64,000 bases of DNA from Sambucus nigra (taxonomy: Eukaryota; Streptophyta; Magnoliopsida; Dipsacales; Adoxaceae), in contig OX422207.1 of the NCBI GenBank assembly GCA_949130495.1, positions 709,438,456-709,502,455 of the forward strand, written 5' to 3'. A model generated the notes under the pieces. The model searched no databases. It saw only the letters and a program-made list of their open reading frames with translations, and had not been told where the DNA came from. The position numbers and the translations under genes are program-made. Within the stretch, counting starts at the first letter, position 1; every line of letters starts with the position of its first letter. This document shows, piece after piece, positions 38,071 to 49,357 of this stretch.

Positions 38071-38085
38071 TGCCTTTATAGGCTA
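38021..38085 (+). repeat. Deletion junction with 17-bp templated filler
   Basis: GATGCCTTTATAGGCTA at 38021-38037 belongs to the LTR and recurs at 38069-38085. There it joins LTR sequence to gag. In the intact LTR the second copy is absent (53646 onward reads GAGCCC). It is consistent with filler copied from nearby DNA during end joining. Confidence 0.7.
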
Positions 38086-39265
38086 TGCTCGCTGATCCAA
38101 AGGAAGAGGATTTGAATAAAGTCGAAGAGGATCTCAAAATGCTCACCAGGAAGTTTGACCAAGTCAGGATCTCTAGGAATTACATGGACTACACCCACAT
38201 GTCTCCTTATCCTAAAGCGAGGTTACCCGAGAAGTTCAAGATGCCAAATATCGAGAAGTTCGGGGGGAGTGGTTCCCCAATTGTTCATCTTCGCAGTTAT
38301 CATTATTCCATGACTCTACTAGGGGCTTTTGAAGAAGAGATGGCCCAATTGTTTCAGCAAACGTTGAAGGATAGTGCCCTCGGATGGTTTTTATCCCTTG
38401 AGGAATCCAGAATCCATAGCTGGGAGGATGTAGCCCGAGAATTCATATCGCAGTACAAATACAATGAAGAGCTTGAGGTCACCCATCGTGATTCAGAGCT
38501 GCTCAAACAGAATCTTGGAAAATCAGTCAGTAACTTCATAACTCGGTGGAGGGAGCGAGCAACTACCATGACTAATCGGCCATCCGAGGAAGAACAAGTC
38601 ACATAGTGAAGAAGAACTTCTTGCCCCATGTCCGAACGACGATAGGAGGACAATACTATCCCCACTTTAGAGCTCTCAGAGAGGCTGGAGTGGAAATCGA
38701 GGAAAGCCTCATTAAAGCGGAAATTGAACCAAAGAAGGTGTCCGGACAGTTCACCCCTAGAAAGTATGACAAGCCTGCCAATGCTAGAGTATCAACCATC
38801 AACAACATCTCTCAACTAACCACATCATGGGCACCAGAAAGCTGCCTTGTTACCGTCTAAAGGGAATACACTGAGCTTCATGCTCCCCTCTCCAAAGTTT
38901 ACCAAGCTCTGTTAAGCCGAAACCTCATCAAACCCTTGGATACACGTCCATTTCTTAATCCACTCCCAAGAAACTTCAAGATCGATGCTCATTGCGCCTT
39001 CAACCAAACTATTGGCCATACCACCGACCAGTGCTTTCACCTCCGAAATGTAATCCAAGATCTCCTTGATCGGGGCACCATCGCCCCACCAGCCAATCCT
39101 AAGCCAAACACTACTCAAAACCCACTCCCAAATCACACCAATGCCATCTTCTTGGAAGAAAACCCGAATTGTGATCCATCAACCCAAATCACACCCCTAT
39201 ACCCTCCTAAACCTCTTCAAATTTGCCCATATTTCCTCCTACACCCTACTAGCCCCACTGATTAG
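38085..39265 (+). pseudogene. gag: Element D gag
   Basis: The first frame (38085-38603) has FKMPNIEKFGGSGSPIVHLR, FQQTLKDSALGWFLSLEE and WEDVAREFISQYKYNEEL. These are the retrotransposon-gag motifs of Tat elements (KF.GTSCPKTHL; GAALNWYMGLE; DLADAFLKQYKYN). A one-base shift at about 38604 moves to NFLPHVRTTIGGQYYPHFRA. A stop at about 38858 follows. From 38936, HCAFNQTIGHTTDQC is the zinc-knuckle-like block, with Asn in place of the expected His. The N-terminus is lost in the LTR-gag deletion, so the first ATG is incidental. Confidence 0.85.
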
Positions 39266-39876
39266 GCACTGTAACTCCTTACCAGAGCATGCATCGCTGT
39301 CCATACCCGTTCTGAAAATGGAGGTATGGAATTATCAGAGGTGTTAAACCAACTCCTAGAATTCGAGCTGAAATTGCCCTCATAGATGGTAATCGATTGT
39401 CAAAGATTCAGTACACTATTTTTGGAAGCACGGAAATGGGCCCGAGATTCAGATAGATGGGAAGTACCAACCGACGAAGTCAGCTCAGATGATGTTGTCC
39501 AGACAATGAAAAAATTATTCAGGCAAACCAACAGTATTTTCAGTATCACCGGGTTACTTGACACTTTGAAGCTATAAGGGCGCTTGGTCCCTTCAATCAC
39601 ACATATCCCCACAGAATGGGGGAACTTGTATGAAGAAGCCGTTGAAGTTGTGGAATGCATCGACTTTAAAGTGAAAGACAAATATGTTGCCACCTGATGG
39701 GGGGAAGGATTCGAATATTCGAGCGAAGAACAAGCTTCAGGAATAGCTGGCCCAGTAGTCAGCATATGTGGGATGATGTCATTTAAATAACTCCTCGGAA
39801 AAATAGACAGGGTGGCAGAACAACCTGAGATTGACGAGGAAAAGGGATTTATGTTTTTCCTTCTTTAGTAAATCAC
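39266..39876 (+). pseudogene. Element D gag-protease linker
   Basis: Decayed coding linker with short readable pieces (VVECIDFKVKDKYVAT, GFEYSSEEQASGIAGPVVSI) separated by stops. A domain cannot be named. It leads into the TRSGRHY sequence that begins the protease frame. Confidence 0.45.
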
Positions 39877-40752
39877 ATGACCAGATCAGGAAGACATTAC
39901 CAAGTTCCAAGCTTACTACCAGCAAATGACAAGGGGAAGGGCGTTGAAAACCTTCCTATGCCAGAGATGACCATTGAGGAGAGAAAGATCCTTGATCAAC
40001 TGAAGAAAACTCAAGCTAACATCACTCTATGGGGGCTTTTCATGTCTTCCCAGCTACACAGAAATGCTTTAATCAAATTACTCACTGGACATATAGTTCC
40101 TCCCTCTACCACACAAGAAGAGGCGGTAAATCTGGTCGGATCCTTAACCTCTACCCGAATGCTATCATTTTCTGAAGAAGAAATCCCCATAATTAGGCCG
40201 AATCACAATCATGCACTCAACATCTCCGTCGAAGTTATGGGAAAGGTCGTGCCACTCTCTCTTGTCGATAATAGATCATCCTTGAATGTTTGCCCATTGA
40301 GAACCTTCAAGTGTTTAGGCCTGAAAGAAAGTGACCTCGCTCCAACCTCCGCCATTGTACGTGCCTACGATAATACCCGTCGTGAGGTGATGGGATCCAT
40401 GAAACTTGCAATAAGGGTTGGCCCTATAAACCCTGTCATTGAATTCCAAGCCATAGACATCCCAGCTTGTTTCAACATGTTGCTCGGACGCCCTTGGCTC
40501 CACAATATCAAGAGTGTGTCTTCCTCACTCCATCAGAAATTGAAGTTCTTCACCGACGGGTGAGTCATCACCATTTTGGGCGACGACGAAAATGCCGAGG
40601 GTGCAAGCACCAGCAGTCCAATTCTCGAGATACAGCACGGGTCGAATGATATGCTCCTATCAGGATTCTGAGTTGAGCCATTCCTACTCCCGGTAGGGAA
40701 TGGTTTCAAAGAAAGGGTTTGTCCAGAATATGACCCTTATAGCAATGTCAAT
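39877..40752 (+). pseudogene. Element D protease
   Basis: A 228-codon open frame (39877-40563) starts MTRSGRHYQVPSLLP. The protease block reads VVPLSLVDNRSSLNVCPL, then RAYDNTRREVMGSM and FNMLLGRPWLHN. DNGSSLNVCPL is the Tat-type active-site region, and here the Gly is replaced by Arg (DNRSS), so catalysis is unlikely. The frame continues past a TGA at 40561-40563 (probable CGA) into the G-patch-like segment, showing one polyprotein. Confidence 0.85.
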
Positions 40753-41136
40753 GTGATTCAGATGTTCAAAAACATGCACTTCATGCCCGGACTGGGGCTT
40801 GGGCAAAGGCAGCAAAGGATACTTGAGCCCATCGAACTGAAGAAAGCTTTCCATCCTTGCGGCTTGGGGTATCAACCATCAGAACAAGAGCTCAGAATGA
40901 TCCGCCAGTCTCGACCAAATAGAGGATTAAACTGTATCCGAACTATCTCAGGAGACTCCTTAAATGGACGATTCATCAAAGAAGGTGAGGATTTCCCCTT
41001 TTGCGGTTTTCCAGAACCATGGTACGACCACAAAGGCAAGAAGATGAAGCCTGGAATGGAGATCTTTTTTCAAGATAGCTACCCATGGGCCAAAAGTTTC
41101 CCACACCATGTACAACCGCTCATCAAAGATATCTAA
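40753..41136 (+). pseudogene. Element D G-patch-like segment
   Basis: In frame with the protease, this reads MHFMPGLGLGQRQQ, GLGYQPSEQE and PWYDHKGKKMKPGMEIFF. The GLGLG and GLGY spacing is the G-patch-like region found between protease and RT in some gypsy elements. G-patches in retroelements are thought to contact nucleic acid, but the role here is inferred only. A TAA at 41134-41136 ends the segment without a frame change. Confidence 0.6.
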
Positions 41137-41667
41137 GAGACTGAGGAAAGTGATTCCGAAGATTCCTTTAACTTACAGATGTTGTGGCTGGCACTCTACA
41201 TGGTTCATTCAGGCACTACATCAATGGACCCATCCCGTCTAATTAAAGATGATGATACACCTCTCCTCAAGTGGCATGCTGCGCCAGTTCTACCTCTTGA
41301 AATCTCCCTTAACCCCAATGTTTACCCTGTTTCTTCTTCTGTTGTCTATCCTTGCTCAAATGTAATTGAGACCTCTTTTGATGAGGTTCTCAATGTTGTT
41401 TTTCCTATCAATGAAATAAATGAAGATTTTGAGTATCTTGTTGTGCCTTAAATTAATTATTTAGATTCTAATAGAACTTTTGATGATGATGATTTTGCAA
41501 ATGAACAATTCTTAACTGATCTAAATAAGGTTAATAATAAACAACATAACCGCGTTCAAGTTAATGAAGAAGACACTGTTGTTATTAATCTAAGTTCTAG
41601 AAGCCAACTACGCGAGATTAGGATAGGGGCCACCCTTGACAAGCATGAGCATGCACAACTCGAAGAA
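41137..41667 (+). pseudogene. Element D linker between G-patch and RT
   Basis: An in-frame, acidic, low-complexity linker (SNVIETSFDEVLNVV, FDDDDFANEQFLTD) with one TAA at 41449-41451. Its last part, VQVNEEDTVVINLSSR and LREIRIGATLD, is the lead-in to the RT domain of Tat elements. Confidence 0.6.
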
Positions 41668-42639
41668 TTGCTGAAGGAGTTCGTAGACGTTTTCGCATGG
41701 TCCTATGATGATATGCCCTACATCGATCCTGAAATAGCACAGCATGAGATCCCCACTCTCCTAGATTATAAGTCAGTTAAACAAAAACTGAGAAAACTTC
41801 GCACCGAATGGTCGCTCAAGCTCAAAGAAGAGGTGGTTAAACAATTAAACGTGGGTTTCATTCGAGTGATCGAATATCCCACATGGCTAGCCAACATTGT
41901 ACCTGTATCGAAATCAGGAGGAAAGGTTGGAATGTGTGTGGACTACTGAGATTTAAAAAAAGATTCTCTGAAGGATGATTATCCGCTACCCAACATCGAC
42001 ATGATCGTGGACAACACAGCCAGTCATGCTCTCAAGTCATTCGTCGACGGGTTTGCCGGATACAACCAAATCAAGATGTACCCAGACCACCAAGAAAAAA
42101 CCTCATTCATCACCCTATGGGGAACATTTTGCTACACCGTTATGCCATTCGATCTCAAGAATGCTGGGACTACCTACCAAAGGGCTGTCACAACCATCCT
42201 GCACGATCTGATTCACAAAGAGGTTGAGGTTTACGTGGATGATATGATTATCAAGCCCAAAACTAGAGAAGGTCATGTTCCCGCTCTCCGAAAGTTCTTA
42301 GAACGACTGTGACAATATCAGATGCGACTTTATCCACAGAAGTGTGTGTTCGGCGTTACAAAGGGAAAACTCTTGGGATTCATGGTCAGTAAAAAGGGGA
42401 TAGATGAAGATCCTGCAAAGCTGAAGGCCATACTTGAGATTCCACCACCCCGAACAGAGAAAGAAGTCCAAGGTTTTCTTGGGAAATTATAATATACCAT
42501 CCGGTTCATCAGCCAGCTAACCTCCATCTGTGAACAAATCTTCAAGCTCCTTCGAAAGGATTCAACCAAGGTTTGGAACGAGGCCTGCCAAGAAGCTTTT
42601 GATTGAATCAAACAATACCTGACCCAACCTCCAGTACTC
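41668..42639 (+). pseudogene. pol: Element D reverse transcriptase
   Basis: Motifs in order: EFVDVFAWSYDDMPYIDPEI, EVVKQLNVGFIRVIEYPTWL, NIVPVSKSGGKVGMCVDY, DDYPLPNID, GYNQIKM, EKTSFITLWGTFCYTVMPF, AGTTYQRA and VEVYVDDMIIK. The catalytic YVDD is intact. Four stops (41947-41949, 42310-42312, about 42490, about 42604) fall where related elements have Arg or Gln. All fit CGA or CAA to TGA or TAA. No frameshift is needed across this domain. Confidence 0.9.
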
Positions 42640-43040
42640 ATGCCACCACAGTCTGGTCTCCCTTTACTCATATACCTAACCATAACCGACACTACAGCCG
42701 GGGCTTTGCTAGCCCAATACCTTGAAAACTCCCGCAAAGAAAGAGCCATCTATTATGCCAATCGCAAATTGGCCAGGTATGAGGTCAACTACACTGCTTT
42801 AGAAAAGGCATATGTCGCACTTATGTGGGTCACCCAAAAGTTGCGACACTACATGCTCGCCTTCCCCATCAAACTTGTATCCCAAATGGATCCCATCAAA
42901 TACCTGCTTGAGAAACCCGCCTTATCCAGCCGAATGGCCCGATGGTTGATGCTCCTAACCGAGTTCGATATCATGTATGTCACACAGAAATCTGTTAAAG
43001 GAAGAGCCATTTATGACTACCTCGCTGACTACCCTGTAGA
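42640..43040 (+). pseudogene. pol: Element D RNase H (first)
   Basis: GLPLLIYLTITDTTAGALLA, RAIYYANRKLARYEVNYTAL, ALMWVTQKLRHYM and MDPIKYLLEKPALSSRMARW are the motifs of the standard gypsy RNase H. It is open throughout in the pol frame. The expected Asp in the LYLAVTDTAVSA-like motif is present as TDTTAG. Confidence 0.85.
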
Positions 43041-43600
43041 AGAAGAAGATGTCTGGATCTCCGAATACCCAGATGAAAATATCCTCTGCACCACCCAAGA
43101 CCGCCTTCGATGGAAAATGTTCTTTAATGGCGCTGCCAATGAAAAGGGATATGGCATTGGGATACTTCTGGTTGCCCCGGATGACTCCCACACTCCCATC
43201 GCCATTAAATTGGATTTCCCTTGCACCAACAACATGACGGAATACGAGGCATGCACAGTGGGCCTCAAGGTTGCTCTCAAGAAAGTTATTCAATACCTTG
43301 ACGTCTACGGGGATTCTGCCTTATCATCAGTCAAGTGCTCAGAAAGTGGAAAGTCAAGGACGAAAAGCTCCAACCCTTTCATGTCCAATTAGAAGAGTTA
43401 GCCTCCCAATTTCGAGATATCACCTTCCATTACCTACCCCGAGCAAATAATAACCTAGCCGATGCTCTCGCCACTTTGGCCTCCATGGTTGACATGCCCA
43501 AGGGAATAACAATAACACCATTCCTAGTTCAAAAGCAAGATAAATCGACCCATTGCTGCCATGTGGAGCTTGTCTCCACTGAAGATCCCGAACCAGTCGA
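43041..43600 (+). pseudogene. pol: Element D second (archaeal-type) RNase H
   Basis: The dual RNase H is diagnostic of the Tat group. WKMFFNGAANEKGYGIGILL replaces the usual FDGA with FNGA, which would remove a catalytic Asp (GAT to AAT). TNNMTEYEACTVGLKVAL and VYGDSAL carry the catalytic Glu and second Asp. After a frameshift at about 43320 the domain continues as QVLRKWKVKDEK, FRDITFHYLPRANNNLADAL with the last Asp. A second shift at about 43600 restores the original frame. Confidence 0.85.
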
Positions 43601-44811
43601 TTGAAGATCCCGAGGGTTCCAACAAGAAGGACCGAACAACCCTCCGAAGACTGGCCGCCCAGTACATCATCAGTCATAAAGCTCTACTCAAGAGGAATTT
43701 CGATGGAACTCATCTACACTGCATCGCAGGGGCTAAGATTGAGAAAATAATGCAGAAAATCCACAGCGGGGAGTGCGGACCCCGCATGAATGGTAACATG
43801 CTCGCCAAGAAGATCATCCGACAGGGCTATTACTGGACCACCATGACCCAAGATTGCACCGCCTATGTCTGGAGATGCCTCAAATGCCAACAATTCTCCA
43901 ATCTTCAGCACTTGCCTCCGCAAGAGTTATACAACATGACCTCTCCCTGGACATTCTTCATCTGGGGTATTGACATCATAGGGAAGGTTACACCAAAGGC
44001 TTTAAACGGACATGAGTTCATCCTAGTCGCCATCGATTACTTCATCAAATGGGTCGAAGCTGAGTCATACGCAGTGTTGAACGCCGAGAAAGTGGCCAAA
44101 TTCATCAAGAAGAATATCATCTGTCGATATGGGGTCCCGCATTAGCTAGTGTCAGATAACGGGTTACAATTCGAAGCAAAAGTCACAGAAGTTGTTAACA
44201 AGTATGGGATTCAGAAAGACAAATCTTCTCCCTACCGACCTCAGACCAACGGTGCAGTTGAAGCCGCCAACAAGAACCTCAAAGCCATCATCAGCAAGAT
44301 GACCGAAAGCTGTAGGGATTGGGCCGACCGGATCCTATATGCCCTCTTGGGCTATTGAACCTCAATCCGAACCTCTACTGGGGCTACCCCTTACTCCCTG
44401 GTCTACGTCATGGAAGAAATCCTACCTGTGGAGCTAAAAATACCCTCTCTACGCGTCATGCTCGAAAGCAAGGTTAGTGAAGAAGACTGGTGCCAAAGTC
44501 GTCTTGATGAGCTAGCCCTCCTAGATGAAAGAAGATTAGAAGCTCTTTATCACATACATGGGTACCATTTCCGAATAGCGCGATCATTCAATAAGAGATT
44601 CAAGGACCGCGGTGTCCGGGAGGGGAATTTAGCCCTCAAAGAGATAACAGAACCCATCTGGGACCCTAGAGGGAAATTCAAGCCCAATTGGAGCGGCACC
44701 TACAATGTGAAGAATATCTTATCCAGCGGTGCCGCCATGCTCACTGACCCGAATGGGGAAGAGATGGGTCGTCCAGTCAATCTGGACCGTCTCAAGAAAT
44801 TCTACCCCTAG
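43601..44811 (+). pseudogene. pol: Element D integrase
   Basis: An N-terminal HHCC-type zinc module (HLHCIAGAKIEKIMQKIHSG, then CLKCQQ) is followed by the core with WGIDIIGKV, VSDNGLQFEAKV and NGAVEAANKNLKAI, which supply the D, D and E of the DDE site. TPYSLVYVME and RSFNKRFKDRGVREGN lead to a tail ending NLDRLKKFYP. Stops at 44143-44145 (PHQLVSDNG expected) and 44356-44358 (GYRTS expected) are CAG/CGA-type transitions. The domain otherwise looks complete. Confidence 0.9.
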
Positions 44812-45292
44812 TCCAAAATCTCGGTGCGCTATGACTCTTCTCATACCCCTTATATTCTAAAAATAAAAAATAAAAAACTCTTCATCTCCCTCTACCCAGA
44901 ACTACGTGGGTCTGAACCTCTACAAAAACTATTTTAAAACTCTTCAAAAACCCCAGAGATATGTAGGCAGCTCATACTCCTCACATGAGTGCGGCCCTTT
45001 CTTTTTCACAAAATACTATTCTTTTCTTACCTCCGAGAATGGCGGTTCATTCTAAAATTATTTGAACAAAAGGATTATGTATGCCTTAGCGATCAGTATA
45101 GATAATTCAAAATACAAAACTCATCAAAAGGCACAGCTGGATGATCAAAAACTTATTTATTTCATTAATAAGAAATTACAGTACGGATTACATAAGAAAA
45201 AGGAACGGATAACTCCATTCCCCGCCACTATAAAAAGCAAAATAAAATCCCCACATACATTCCCTATTACATAAATGAACTCCCCAGGAGTC
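44812..45292. other. Spacer between integrase and antisense gene
   Basis: Non-coding on both strands as far as I can see. Includes ACTACGTGGGTCTGAAC and GTAGGCAGCTCAT-like repeat leader sequence and an AT-rich part. It probably holds 3' ends of both convergent transcripts, but no polyadenylation site can be assigned. Confidence 0.5.
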
Positions 45293-46582
45293 CTACCCAC
45301 AGCTACCCGAAGAGCCTGCACCCTCATCATCTACATCCTGAGGACCCCAAGTTTCCCTTGCTTGAATAGAGTCTCGTAAACAGTCCATGGATCGATGATC
45401 CTTAACCATCTTCGAAAAGACCACAACACCCCCTTCCATGGAGTCAGATAAAACAAACCATCTTTGACCAGTCTCTACTGCCAACATCTTGCTGACTACT
45501 TTCCTCCACAACCACTTCATATAATCTTTAAGGACATGGAAAACCTTCCCGACAAACTGAGAAGGACGGGTCGACGGACGTCGATTTTCCCACAGAGACC
45601 CAAGCAACAGACGCAGGCGCTGAGTCAAATCTTCTACTAGAAAGAAATTTGAGGTCCGAGGGGGCACGACCTGCGCCTAGCGAAATTGGCGCAGAAGCCG
45701 CCAAGGGCAATAAAAAGAGGTCTGTCTAAGACCAACCAGTCGCACATATGAATACTCTCCTAGCTCCAAAATAGGCTGCAACTGTCCCCACTAAGGCACG
45801 GACCAATACAGCCCAGAAGCCCCGTGCTCCACAAACCAATTCTCCCAATTCTCAACATACAGGCCAACGCGAATGAAGTAGCGCGAAAAGAAGTTAGGTA
45901 CAACCGATAAAGGATATTCTGGAGGAGTCGATAAGCGAAATCTTTCGGACAATCACATGAACAGTATCACAAGGCTACCCCTTAAAAAATCAGAACGACC
46001 TTCTCTCCATGCATCCAGGCCATTCAGAGTCTCCGCCAATATCACCGCCGTAGGATTGCGACGGTATGACATCCATGAAGTAATGGCTGCAAGTTGTGGG
46101 TCCACTTGCACCTCCCCAGTCACCAACAACAATTTTGAAACCAGGTCCAGAACTGTGGCTCCATCATAGCCGGCATCACCTACTTCCCACAAATGCACGG
46201 ACTGCAGCACCGTCGGGAGGGAGATCATTCCTCCAACAACCAATGACCTGGCCGCCGAAGGTGAGATATGAAGAAGCACGGCCAACAAATCCCTAGGATA
46301 ATAGGAAAATTCGGGCAAAGCCGTAGCAACACTGGGATTCACACCCAGTATGGCAGAAAATTCCTCATAGGTAGGACAAACTTCTTCCAACCCAAAGCGG
46401 AATACATGGTCTTTGGGGTATCAGAATTGTACCGCCGCCATCAAGATATTCCACTTAATAGGCCAATTGCGCCACAAGGAGACTCGACGCGTGTTGAAGG
46501 CATCATAGTCAACATTATAAGAGCACATAGCTTCCAAGGCATCGAGTTAATTGATAAACTCAATGCTACCAGGGAGAGCCAT
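45293..46582 (-). pseudogene. Antisense gene 2 in element D (DUF7745-like plant repeat protein)
   Basis: A single 430-codon frame runs from ATG at 46582-46580 to the stop at 45293, with no frameshift. It starts MALPGSIEFI. EVCPTYEEFSAILGVNP, FSYYPRDLLAVLLHIS, LVSKLLLVTGEVQVDPQL and VILAETLNGLDAWREG resemble the DUF7745-type proteins of plant repeats. This is a recollection of family motifs, not a search. In-frame stops at 46547, 46421, 45953, 45791 and 45677 interrupt it. Four sit where Trp or Gln would fit (TGG to TGA/TAG, CAA to TAA). A TATA box lies ~75 nt upstream. The gene faces pol, opposite in direction. Confidence 0.7.
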
Positions 46583-46650
46583 CTTGAAAGACTAAAAGAA
46601 AATGGGTAGGCAGATGAGGATGCAAAGGTGTGATGAGAACACTCCACCCT

Positions 46651-46821
46651 TCTCCCTTTTATACTTAAAAATCCTCACAAGGGACATAATCCTTGCAGAA
46701 ATCTGAGGGAATCCTACCCCACAAGGTACCAAGGGCTGAAGAGGGTACCAATCAAAGCCTTCAAATGATGGGACTGGACTAAACTGCCGATAGGCAGGTC
46801 GGGGTGCTTGTCGATCGGCAA
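46651..46821 (-). promoter_or_regulatory. Antisense gene 2 promoter
   Basis: The minus strand reads AGTATAAAAGGGAGA with the TATA box at about 46656-46663. About 120 nt further upstream are TTGCCGATCGACA (near 46808-46821) and CCTGCCTATCGGCAG (46784-46798). The second is identical in its core to the LTR motif at 37385-37398. Confidence 0.5.
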
Positions 46822-47183
46822 CTCCCCAGTTTTGGAAATTTCCTCCTTTCCTCTTTTGACAAATCAGAAAACTCAATAAAAATAAATTGATATTCTCAAA
46901 AGAATTTCAAGAATCCTATTTTCTCCTTATAGGATTCCCCTTTTAAATAAAAGCTTTCCTTCGAAAATTCCAAAAATATTCCTTTTTTACGGTCTCAGTA
47001 GCAAAGTGAAAAGCGCATGTGCATGCATTCATTCATCATTAATAAAAGATAATAAGAAAAAAAACTCCCATTGCATTGTATATATTTGTTTTCTGTGTTA
47101 CATCAGTTTTGCAGGAAACAAGGAAAGAAAAGCCAAAATAACGGGACTCAGCCCGAACCCACATTTCATTCCATCTCTCTCTC
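46822..47183. other. Intergenic spacer between the two antisense genes
   Basis: AT-rich with no gene recognised. It follows the end of antisense gene 1 and precedes the regulatory motifs of gene 2. Confidence 0.5.
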
Positions 47184-49264
47184 TCAAGAGCTTCCACCCA
47201 ATCGACGCGCTCTCTTCCCCCTATGACGAGATGACGGACCACCACTACCTAAGCCCGAGTCCTCTCCGGACGAAGAAGACGACACCAGATAAGAAGGAAC
47301 GAGAATCGCATCCTGAATATGGGCAGTCGCCGAAGATATCCAATCTCTAATGTCCCTAAGCCAAGTGGTCGACACCTGGACTTGCTGCAAGGAAAGGCAA
47401 AATCAGTATCAAAATAGGAATGACAAAAACTAAAAAGAAAGAGAGGAACAGAAAGGTATACCGCAGGTCGAAGGACCTCCTCTGTCAAACCTAACTTTTT
47501 CGGATCCATCGTATGAGGATAGTGCAACATAGGCACCATCCCTCCATCAGCCCGTCGGATGTTATACGAAGGGGTATGCAACTGCACAAAAGGGACCTCC
47601 GAGGTCGCCGCCGACATAGATGCCAACAGACCACCACCACTGTGGGAGGACCCCACCGCCCGACTCGAACCTGCCAAAGGGAAGGGCTGCGCATCATATA
47701 TGCTGGGCACCATCAACCAGCTCGTCACAAAATCCATATAGTCATACGACGCGGCCATATCAGTATACAACAAGTAGGAATCGCCAATCATCCCCGCGAT
47801 CCTCTCATCCTCCAACATCAGTCACTCCTGCCTCATAGACGTAGGAGGCTGCGCGGGTGGCACCACCACCTCCTCCTCGAGATACCAGGAATGGCTGAAC
47901 TCATGCGCCAGCAAACACCTCATCTGCGCGTTCACCCCCGTATCCTGAATGACTGTCCCCCAGGGATAAAAGGTCACCTGAAAATCTCCAAGAAAGCCCA
48001 CAAATCAATACGAGATCAAAAGGTGAAAAAACTAAAACTGAAATGAAAAGAGTCTTACCCTACCACTAGTCAGGTCATTCAAGACCTGACGCACCGCCTC
48101 CAAGGAGAGAGATCCCTTCGACTGCCGGTTGGCCTTACGCCACCGATACAAGCGACAGAAGTCCCCAACAGTGTCGTCCTTCAAAGCGATCAGCGGGGTA
48201 TTGCACCCAATAACCTCATAGAACCACGTCAGAATTCACAAGCAAAAAAAACGCATAAGGAAAATGTGAATGCATGAAAGGAAAATGAGAATGCATGAAA
48301 AGAAATGCACAAATTGAAGAATACCTCAAGAAGGTACGTGGACCCAGTAAAAGTCTACCGACAGCACCGGCTAAATGCATCCAGAGAAAAGTAAAGGGTT
48401 GCCAAGGTCAGACTTCCACAATCATAGAAAAGGATGTTCGCAAACATCCTCAAGTACGGTAGAAACGATAAATGAACAACGTCGCCACTCGACGCCACCA
48501 TGAAACCTCCAAACACTAGCAGAATGAATAACTGGGCCATCTGCCTCACTTGCAGACCGTCTTCCACATCAATCACCCTGCTCAGCAAAACATCATTCAG
48601 CAAGGATAGCCGGATGGAATCCCCGGAGACTATCCTCCCCACATCACCAAGTGCCGCACGCACTGCCTCCGGTCTCACCCGTAAAGAGCGATCCACCTCT
48701 ATCTGCTCTCCATCACAATCCAGCCCCAGCAGCTGCTGCACGTCTATGGGAGTCACCGTCATCTCCCCGAATCCAAAATGAAAGGTGTGGGTAGTGTCCC
48801 ACCACATCTCTCCCAAGGCGCACAAGACCGCTGTCGAACGAGGCGTCTCATCCAGCATCGATGCCAACCGCCCAAAACCTGCTGATGATACCATCCAATG
48901 CAGCACAGGTGGGAGATGCTCCTAGACGTCCTTAAGCCCCGTCGTCCCATGGGCACGCATGTTCTTCAAAGAGATATCAGACTGACAAAAAGAAAAGCCT
49001 CATCAAAAGTCAAATAAGAAAAACCACCAAAAAGAGAAGAATGCCAAAGTTTGGGTTACTTACATAACCGTCGGGGATCACTCTCGAAGAGCGATGACGC
49101 GATGGCTCCCGTAGCAAAGTCCGCTCATCCGCGACAGGCTCAAACGCATCAAAGGAATTCTCATTACCCAAATCAAGAGGCGCCCTATCCCTCCACTCCA
49201 CATTCTCCCAATCATCAACAGTCAACCACTCCCAGTGGACTGCAGTGCTCACAAAGGTGGCCAT
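47184..49264 (-). pseudogene. Antisense gene 1 in element D: plant mobile domain (PMD) gene, five exons
   Basis: Exons: 49264-49064, 48981-48325, 48226-48059, 47977-47462, 47384-47184. All five are multiples of three, so every intron is phase 0 (82, 98, 81 and 77 nt). Donors GTAAGT, GTATTC, GTAAGA and GTATAC are visible. Acceptors end in CAG except intron 2, whose AG is lost. The joined frame is 581 codons with stop. ALGEMWWDTTHTFHFGFGEM, VTPIDVQQLLGLDCDGEQ and MAQLFILLVFGGFM are the plant mobile domain core (exon 2). Exon 5 ends basic (SSRHRGKRARRLGGSS), a possible nuclear signal. Stops at 48922-48924, 48355-48357 and 47822-47824 fit TGG changed to TAG or TGA. There is no frameshift. Function is unknown, and related host PMD proteins act in silencing. 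Confidence 0.85.
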
Positions 49265-49357
49265 TTCTTGAAGATCGGAACGCTAAAACAATTTGCAGAA
49301 GAATCGCAGAGGGAGGGAAAGCAAAAGAAGCTGTGAAAAAATGAGGGGATTCGCCCC

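Noticed and set aside
47513..48046. 177-codon plus-strand open frame
   Set aside because: It overlaps exons 3-4 of the antisense PMD gene on the other strand. The minus-strand exons have splice signals and domain motifs; this frame has basic, His/Arg-rich shadow composition.
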